Below are positions 58,059 to 64,000 of a stretch of 64,000 nt of DNA, in pieces (positions within the stretch are counted from its first letter, which is position 1; every line of letters starts with the position of its first letter). The translations under genes were made by a program, and so were the position numbers. Source of the stretch: Alphaproteobacteria bacterium (GTDB lineage Bacteria; Pseudomonadota; Alphaproteobacteria; RF32; CAG-239). The stretch covers positions 87,617 to 151,616 of the forward strand of contig JAQWBS010000001.1 of the NCBI GenBank assembly GCA_028706255.1. The letters run 5' to 3'. Below the pieces are notes generated by a model. That model made no database searches. It was given only the letters and a program-made list of their open reading frames with translations, and was not told the DNA's origin.

Positions 58059-60539
58059 TTATAGAACGATGTTGACAATCTTATTCGGCACCACAATAAC
58101 TTTCTTGAGTGTCTGACCATCTGTTTGTCTTTTTACATTTTCTAATGCAAAAGCTAGTTTTTCAACATCTTCTTTTGGAGCATCTTTCGGTGCTTCAAAT
58201 GTGCCACGCATTTTACCGTTGATTTGAACTGCGATTGTTACTGTGTCATCTTCGGCTAATTTTGCATCACCCTTTGGCCAAGTTTCGGTAACCACTGATG
58301 TGTTATAACCCAATCTTGCCCACATTTCCTCTGCAAGGTGTGGCGTGAATGGAGACATCAATTTGAGAAGCGTTGCATAAAGCTCTGCCGGAATTTGTTT
58401 CAAAGAAGAAAGATAATTCACATAAGTCATAAAGGAAGAAACCGCTGTGTTAAATTTCATTTGATCAATACGTTCTGTCACTTCTAAAATGCACTTATGC
58501 ATCGCACGCAAATCGTTTGCAGATGGTTCAAGTTTGAAAACTTTTTTGAACAAAGCGTAAACCTTACCAACAAAGCGATAGCAACCATTTAAGCTTTCAT
58601 CATTCCAGTCAACCACTTGTTCGAATGGACCCATAAACATTTCATAAAGACGGAAGCTATCTGCCCCATAATTTTCAATAATGTCATCAGGATTAATCAC
58701 ATTGCCACGAGATTTAGACATTTTCTCGCCATTCGTTCCCAAAATCATACCATGAGAAGTTCTTTTCTTATATGGCTCTTTTGTCCCAACATAACCGCAG
58801 TCATAAAGAAACTTATGCCAAAATCTTGAATAGAGCAAGTGAAGCGTGGTGTGTTCCATCCCGCCATTATACCAATCTACATTCATCCAATAATCCAACG
58901 CTTCTTTTGAAGCAAAGGCTTTGTCATTTTTAGGGTCTGTATAACGCAAGAAATACCAAGAAGAGCCTGCCCAACCTGGCATTGTGTCTGTTTCACGACG
59001 TGCATGTTTGTGACCACATTTTGGACAAGTTGTGTAAAGCCAATCTTCAACTTTAGCCAAAGGAGATTCGCCCTCGTCACTTGGAAGATAATCTTGAACC
59101 TCAGGTAAAACCAAAGGTAAATCTTCTTCTTTCAAAGGCACCCAACCACAAGTTGGACAATTCACCATTGGAATTGGTTCACCCCAATATCTTTGACGAG
59201 AGAAAACCCAGTCACGAAGTTTGAAGTTTATTTTTGCTTTTCCAAACCCTTTTTCTTCTGCAAATTTTGTTGCGGCAGCCATGCCTTCTTCTTTATTCAT
59301 CCCATTTAAGAAACCAGAGTTGACATGAGCACCTTCGCCTTCATGAGCTTCTTTAGAAATATCGCCACCTTCCAAAACTTGGATAATTGGCAAATCAAAT
59401 TTTTTCGCAAAGTCATAATCTCTTTGGTCGTGTGCCGGAACGGCCATAATTGCGCCTGTGCCATAACCCATTAAAACATAGTCAGAAATAAACACAGGGA
59501 TAAGTTCACCATTATATGGGTTTTTAGCTTTCACGCCTTTGAGTTCAACCCCTGTTTTTTCTTCACTAATTGTTCTATCCAAATCAGACTTATTTTTTGA
59601 TTCGGCAACATATGCTTCAACATCAGCCTTGTTTGCAAACTTATTCAACAACTCCGTCACATATTCATGTTCAGGAGCAAGCACCATATAAGTTACCCCA
59701 AAAGCAGTGTCTGGACGAGTGGTGAAAACGGTCATTTTTTTGCCATCAAGTTCATTGCCTTTTTCATCGACCAAAGCGAAATCAAGTTCAGCCCCTTCAG
59801 AGCGACCAATCCAGTTGATTTGTTGAGATTTAACACGATCAATAAAGTCTAAATCTGCCAAGTCATCAATCAAACGGTCTGCATATTTTGTGATTGCGAA
59901 CATCCATTGTTCTTTTTCTTTCTTAACAACTTCGCCACCGCAACGTTCACAATGGTTTCCATTAACCACTTCTTCATTTGCCAAACCAATTTTGCAACTT
60001 GGACACCAGTTGATTGAGATTTTGTCTTTATAAGCCAAGCCTTTTTCGAAAAACTTGATGAACATCCATTGTGTCCATTTGTAATATTCAGGAGAAGACG
60101 TATCAATACATCTGTCCCAGTCAAAAGAAAAACCAATAGATTTCAACTGACGTGTATAATTTTTGATATTTTCAGCTGTGGAAATTGCTGGGTGAATCCC
60201 TGTTTTAATCGCATAGTTTTCAGCAGGCAACCCAAAAGCATCAAAACCCATTGGATATAAAACATTAAAGCCCTGCATCCGTTTTTTACGTGCAACAACA
60301 TCCAAAGCTGTGTAAGAGCGAGGGTGACCAACGTGAAGCCCTTGACCAGAAGGATATGGGAACTCAACCATTGCATAAAATTTTTCTTTATCATGGTCAA
60401 TTTCAACTTTATACGTTTTTTCATCTTCCCAAATTTTCTGCCATTTTTTTTCAATAGCATGGAAGTTATATCTTTCTTCATCCGCCCAATCTTTTTGCCA
60501 CGCTTCCCACGTTGCTTTTCCGTTATATCTCGCAGTCAT
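58059..60539 (-). CDS. leuS: Leucyl-tRNA synthetase (clostridial-like type)
   Basis: Charges tRNA-Leu. 826 residues from ATG 60539 with AAGGA seven bases upstream. HIGH motif appears as GLHVGHPRSYTALDVVARK (about 65-83), KMSKS as GEKMSKSRGNVINPDDI. The editing domain has TTRPDTAFGVTYMVLAPEH and VPAHDQRDYDFAKKFDLPI. Zinc-like CPSC..CERC and CPTC..CPKC pairs are present. The PSGQGLHVGHPRSYTALDVVARKKRM form is that of Firmicutes and Bacteroidetes; proteobacterial enzymes typically read PSGxxHMGHVRNYTxGDV. It occupies the ancestral position upstream of lptE-holA, suggesting in-place replacement. Confidence 0.96.
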   Translation of the reverse strand: MTARYNGKATWEAWQKDWADEERYNFHAIEKKWQKIWEDEKTYKVEIDHDKEKFYAMVEFPYPSGQGLHVGHPRSYTALDVVARKKRMQGFNVLYPMGFDAFGLPAENYAIKTGIHPAISTAENIKNYTRQLKSIGFSFDWDRCIDTSSPEYYKWTQWMFIKFFEKGLAYKDKISINWCPSCKIGLANEEVVNGNHCERCGGEVVKKEKEQWMFAITKYADRLIDDLADLDFIDRVKSQQINWIGRSEGAELDFALVDEKGNELDGKKMTVFTTRPDTAFGVTYMVLAPEHEYVTELLNKFANKADVEAYVAESKNKSDLDRTISEEKTGVELKGVKAKNPYNGELIPVFISDYVLMGYGTGAIMAVPAHDQRDYDFAKKFDLPIIQVLEGGDISKEAHEGEGAHVNSGFLNGMNKEEGMAAATKFAEEKGFGKAKINFKLRDWVFSRQRYWGEPIPMVNCPTCGWVPLKEEDLPLVLPEVQDYLPSDEGESPLAKVEDWLYTTCPKCGHKHARRETDTMPGWAGSSWYFLRYTDPKNDKAFASKEALDYWMNVDWYNGGMEHTTLHLLYSRFWHKFLYDCGYVGTKEPYKKRTSHGMILGTNGEKMSKSRGNVINPDDIIENYGADSFRLYEMFMGPFEQVVDWNDESLNGCYRFVGKVYALFKKVFKLEPSANDLRAMHKCILEVTERIDQMKFNTAVSSFMTYVNYLSSLKQIPAELYATLLKLMSPFTPHLAEEMWARLGYNTSVVTETWPKGDAKLAEDDTVTIAVQINGKMRGTFEAPKDAPKEDVEKLAFALENVKRQTDGQTLKKVIVVPNKIVNIVL

Positions 60540-60687
60540 CAATCAATCCTTAAATATATTTTAAACGTTACCGACAAATTTATCACAACTTCTCTAAAAA
60601 ACAAGAGTCTTAAAGACATTTTCCAACTTGAATTTTGCATAACTTTGGTGATAAAATGAGCCAAACTGATAATATGGGAAAAAATTG

Positions 60688-61974
60688 ATGTCCGAAATGC
60701 GTAAAACTGCAATAAAATCACTCCAAGACATTCTTGAAAACAAACTCTTTTTAAGTGAAGTTAAGGAAAACTTTGGCGAAGACAAAGCTTTTTTAAATAT
60801 GCTCCTCCTCACCGCTCTCCGTCACTATGTTTTTTTGAAGAAAACCTTAAAGAACTATGTTAAGAAAAAGATTCCAGAAAAAAATGCGATTGCTGAATAC
60901 GCCCTCGTTTTGGCAATGACTGAAATTTTATATCTCAAAACCCCTGAATATGCGACAATCAATAGTTATGTCGAAATTGTAAAAAAGAAAACCGACAAGT
61001 TTTTAGGCGGGTTTATCAATGCCGTTCTAAGAAAAATTTGTGCAGACAAAGAACAAATTTTAGCTTCCCACACAACAGGTTTTTTCTCAAAAGAATTTTA
61101 TGATATCTTGAAACAAGATTACACTCCGGAAGAAATCATCAAAATTGAAGAAGCTTCAATTAACGAAGCTCCCCTTGATTTAACGGTTAAGGAACAACCT
61201 AAACTCTGGGCAGGAAAACTTGGTGGCACACTGCTTGCTAATGGCACAATCCGCTTACCAAACCAAGGGGCGATTACAGAACTTGAAGGCTATGCAACAG
61301 GCGACTGGTGGGTTCAAGATATGGCAGCTTCTCTTGCTGCACAAGTTTTAGGAAACATTGAAGGAAGAAAAGTTTTAGACCTCTGCTCCGCCCCTGGGGG
61401 CAAAGCCGCTCAACTCATCAGCAAAGGAGCGGAAGTTAGTTGCTTAGATGTTGCTGACAATCGTGTTGAAACATTGAGAGAGAATCTCTATCGCCTGAAA
61501 ATGAATCCTGAAGAAGTCATCTGCACCGATGGCATTAGATTTTTAAAACATAGCGACCAAGAAACTTTCGATGCCATTTTGCTTGACGCTCCCTGCTCAG
61601 CAACAGGAACGATTCGCCGACACCCAGAAGTGTCTCTCATCAAAGACATGGAAGACATTAAACTTCAAGAAAAACTCCAACGTGCCTTTTTAAAATATAT
61701 CGGCAATGCTTTGAAAAAGAATGGTATCGTCGTTTATTGCACTTGCTCTATCAGCAAATTTGAAGGCGAAAAACAAATCAATAACTTCTTGAAAGAAAAT
61801 AAAAATTTCAAAATTATTCCCATTAAAGAAAAAGAAATAAATATATATGATAATGAAGGAAAATTGAAAGAATTAATAACGAAAGAAGGATTCATCAGAA
61901 CATTGCCATATCATCTTGAAACCCTCGGAGGTATGGATTCTTTTTTCATCGCAAAACTACAAAAGGTTGGATAA
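60688..61974 (+). CDS. rsmB: 16S rRNA (cytosine-967-C5)-methyltransferase
   Basis: Methylates C967 of 16S rRNA. 428 residues from ATG 60688: N-terminal NusB-like RNA-binding domain about 1-135 (FLGGFINAVLRKI), then the Rossmann methyltransferase with motif I VLDLCSAPGGKAAQL, motif IV LLDAPCSATGTIRRHPE and motif VI VVYCTCSISKFEGE holding the two catalytic cysteines. Divergent from leuS. The following gene starts directly after its stop codon. Confidence 0.95.
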   Translation: MSEMRKTAIKSLQDILENKLFLSEVKENFGEDKAFLNMLLLTALRHYVFLKKTLKNYVKKKIPEKNAIAEYALVLAMTEILYLKTPEYATINSYVEIVKKKTDKFLGGFINAVLRKICADKEQILASHTTGFFSKEFYDILKQDYTPEEIIKIEEASINEAPLDLTVKEQPKLWAGKLGGTLLANGTIRLPNQGAITELEGYATGDWWVQDMAASLAAQVLGNIEGRKVLDLCSAPGGKAAQLISKGAEVSCLDVADNRVETLRENLYRLKMNPEEVICTDGIRFLKHSDQETFDAILLDAPCSATGTIRRHPEVSLIKDMEDIKLQEKLQRAFLKYIGNALKKNGIVVYCTCSISKFEGEKQINNFLKENKNFKIIPIKEKEINIYDNEGKLKELITKEGFIRTLPYHLETLGGMDSFFIAKLQKVG

Positions 61975-63099
61975 ATGTTTTTCAAGAAAAAGAAAACACA
62001 AGAAGAAAAAATTGAGGAAATTGTCAACTTAGAAGACAATCTTGAAACAGAAATTGTAGAACCAATTTCCGATGAAATGCTTGAAGAAGAAATCATCCTT
62101 GAAGAAGTAACAGAAAAAACTTCTGAAGAAGCTTCCACGCTTATTCAAGAACCTACATACATTGAAGAGGAAATTGAAGAAGAATTTAACGAAGAAACAG
62201 TCAAAGACCAAGCAATCTATATTCTTGGTGACAATGCTTTAGCTTGTTTCCTTGCGATGAAGTTTACAAAAGCAGGTGAAAAAGTAGTGCTTATCACTAA
62301 TAAAGAAAAAGCTTCAACTTTGAGCAATAACGGCATCACGATTATTGAAAATCATAGCTTGCAAAAAAATCATTATAAATTTGCAACAACTTTTTGGCTA
62401 AAAGAAACACCGAAAATGTTGCTCATCACCTCTGATGCCATCAAGCTTAATGCTTCTTTGACAGCCATTTCAAGAAAAAAAATCGTGAACACGCCTGTTT
62501 TGCTTTTTACCCCAATTAAAAACCCACTTTATATCAAAAACATTCTTGAAAACGATATTTATCGTGCTTTTTTTGACGGCTATTTACTCAATCAATCTGA
62601 CCAAATCATCCTCTTTGGCAGAAGTCCAAGTGTTACTTTCTCACCCAAAGGGAGAAAGAAAAAACAAAGTAGCCTGATTACAGCTTGTTTTAACAAAGCT
62701 GACCTCACGTTGAAAACTGAAAAAGATGAAGAGAAAGCTTTTTGGGACTATTTCAGCGTTTACACTGCTTGTTCTTTGGTTTCAGCTGCATATAACAAAA
62801 ACATTTTTGATGTTATCAAAGATAAAGATAAAAGAGAAAGACTCATTCCATTGATTATGGAAATTTGCAAACTGGCAAAACATGACGGGGTTGACTTAAA
62901 CAGCGATGAAATTTTGAAGAAAATTTACAATACACCTCTAAGCTATCCTTATCCACTCCAAGTGGAAATTGCCAAAGGAAAAGCTGGAGACTTTGACCTC
63001 ATAAGCTCAAATTTGATTAATATTTCTCGTAAGAATAAATGCAAAATCGATGAATTAGACGCGCTCCTCAAAAAAATATATAATATAATTATGGCATAA
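61975..63099 (+). CDS. Degenerate ketopantoate reductase-like protein with acidic N-terminal tail
   Basis: 374 residues starting directly after rsmB. Residues 1-75 are a strongly acidic, low-complexity Glu-rich segment. From about 79 a Rossmann-like domain begins (AIYILGDNALACFLAMKFTKAGEKVVLIT), where the usual GAGAIG dinucleotide loop of PanE/ApbA has become GDNALA. The C-terminal helical part (ICKLAKHDGVDLNSDEILKKI, YPLQVEIAKGKAGDFDLI) recalls the ApbA C domain. It may have lost NADPH binding and serve a structural role. Confidence in the family is moderate. Confidence 0.6.
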   Translation: MFFKKKKTQEEKIEEIVNLEDNLETEIVEPISDEMLEEEIILEEVTEKTSEEASTLIQEPTYIEEEIEEEFNEETVKDQAIYILGDNALACFLAMKFTKAGEKVVLITNKEKASTLSNNGITIIENHSLQKNHYKFATTFWLKETPKMLLITSDAIKLNASLTAISRKKIVNTPVLLFTPIKNPLYIKNILENDIYRAFFDGYLLNQSDQIILFGRSPSVTFSPKGRKKKQSSLITACFNKADLTLKTEKDEEKAFWDYFSVYTACSLVSAAYNKNIFDVIKDKDKRERLIPLIMEICKLAKHDGVDLNSDEILKKIYNTPLSYPYPLQVEIAKGKAGDFDLISSNLINISRKNKCKIDELDALLKKIYNIIMA

Positions 63100-63179
63100 A
63101 TCATGCTTATATGTTGAAGAAATGCGATAAACATAATATACATATAAGACATTAAACAGATTTATAAGGATATAAAATT

Positions 63180-64000
63180 ATGGATATGCAAGGAATCATG
63201 CTCCTCTCAACTTTTGTATTATCTCTAATCGCCAGTTTTTACTTTTTGCTCTTTATCAATGCTAAAATCAGCAATCAGCATCTTGCAAAGAAAAGTATTT
63301 TTGCCTTTATTGGCGTCTATCTTGTTACCTTCATAGCCTTTACTGCTCTTTATTTTGGAATCTATACCCCCACAGACTTTCTTCATAATCTGCAATATGA
63401 AAGTTTAGCAATTGCCTTTGTTGGCGGAGCATTAATTTTCACCGTTTATAGTTTTCCTAAAACAGAAAAGTTCGGCTTTTTAGCTGTGTTATTAAGCTGT
63501 GCTGCTATATATTTCACCATTCCAGAAGATTTCAGAATTTTTGAAGAAAACATTCCTGCATGGGCAGATAAACTCTGCATCATTCTTGCCTTGTTCTATT
63601 TCTCAATGATTTACAAATATATTAATGTCATTGATGGGCTTCTTGTCTCTCAAAACGGAACGATTGGCATTGGTGTCGCAGCCCTAGCTCTCATCTTTAG
63701 CATTCCGCTTCTTGGTGGATTCGGAGGAATTATTCTTGCGACCTCAATTCCACTGCTTTTCTTCAACAGATATCCTGCAAAAATTCAAATTTCCTCTGCT
63801 GGAGCAACCGCTTTTGCCTTTGTTCTTGGTTGGCTCTTATTGTTAATTGGGATGGAAACTTCCGTCAGTTGTAGCCTAATTCTTATCCTTTTCCCGCTTG
63901 TTGAAGCAACACAAGCCCTCCTAAAAAAAGCGACTTTTTTAGAAAAATATAAAGACATCAACGAGAACACTTTTTGCGCACAAACCAACATCAGAGGACT
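63180..64000 (+). CDS. Membrane protein resembling polyprenyl-phosphate sugar transferases (3' end outside window)
   Basis: 273 codons are visible before the window ends. ATG 63180 has AAGGA upstream. Multi-pass membrane protein (about seven or more helices). Two places recall the MraY/WecA family: YINVIDGLLVSQNGTIG (compare NxxDGxDGLxxG) and FFNRYPAKIQISSAGATAFAF (compare NxxPAxxFMGDxGSxxLG). The catalytic-type Asp in the second motif is replaced by Ser and the first motif lacks its second Asp, so it may be inactive or a distant relative. Family assignment is tentative. Confidence 0.55.
   Translation, partial: MDMQGIMLLSTFVLSLIASFYFLLFINAKISNQHLAKKSIFAFIGVYLVTFIAFTALYFGIYTPTDFLHNLQYESLAIAFVGGALIFTVYSFPKTEKFGFLAVLLSCAAIYFTIPEDFRIFEENIPAWADKLCIILALFYFSMIYKYINVIDGLLVSQNGTIGIGVAALALIFSIPLLGGFGGIILATSIPLLFFNRYPAKIQISSAGATAFAFVLGWLLLLIGMETSVSCSLILILFPLVEATQALLKKATFLEKYKDINENTFCAQTNIRG

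Overview
The window is chromosomal DNA from an AT-rich Gram-negative bacterium. Its outer-membrane genes (lptE, autotransporters, lipoproteins), ELM1/DUF1022-family gene, rquA and gene neighbourhoods point to the Alphaproteobacteria. Several features suggest a low-oxygen, host-associated (gut-like) life: a 2Fe-type superoxide reductase, a probable rhodoquinone-forming RquA, a membrane pyrophosphatase of the divergent Bacteroides-like type, and a clostridial-looking leucyl-tRNA synthetase. A precise taxon cannot be fixed from this sequence alone.

Layout. From 1 to 25.2 kb on the minus strand lies the ancestral translation/transcription super-operon: tRNA-Tyr, tRNA-Gly, tuf, tRNA-Trp, secE, nusG, rplKAJL, rpoBC. 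It is collinear, but non-ribosomal DNA has been inserted at three points: HD and NUDIX genes between tuf and tRNA-Trp, about 10.5 kb of accessory genes between tRNA-Trp and secE, and one opposite-strand hypothetical gene between nusG and rplK. The 11.4-22 kb accessory block holds an oxygen/flavin defence set (superoxide reductase, FMN reductase, YgiD-like dioxygenase), an NTF2-fold protein, an acidic membrane protein, a frameshifted autotransporter, two unknown genes, and a MuF-motif/Tlde1-like toxin followed by a probable membrane immunity protein.

From 25.3 to 32.1 kb (plus) are murQ, rlmB, an ABC exporter whose permease, GldG-like and DUF4340 parts are fused in one 1,149-residue protein, and a cation efflux gene. 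From 32 to 38.4 kb are rpsA and cmk (minus), then a tightly overlapped plus-strand set rsmE, response regulator, HPt protein, rquA, facing an ELM1-family gene. From 38.4 to 46.6 kb are small envelope genes, a DnaJ-like/DUF1349 pair, a second autotransporter and the membrane pyrophosphatase. From 46.7 to 54.5 kb are tRNA-Arg, rpmB, dnaB, two tandem YcgN paralogues, a YgjP-type protease, a Bax-inhibitor-like protein and the classical rpmH-rnpA-yidD-yidC-engB set. From 54.9 to 64 kb are a methyltransferase, a small membrane protein, holA-lptE-leuS (minus) with repeats between lptE and leuS, then rsmB, a degenerate ketopantoate-reductase-like protein and a truncated polyprenyl-phosphate transferase-like membrane protein.

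How the genes work together. Most of the window is core information processing with its usual regulatory RNAs (L10 leader, candidate L1 site, rplL-rpoB hairpins). The adaptive content centres on anaerobic energy metabolism and oxygen defence, envelope and adhesion functions, and one toxin-immunity cassette. Short palindromic repeats sit in several intergenic gaps. All functional calls are from reading translated sequence; no database search was run.
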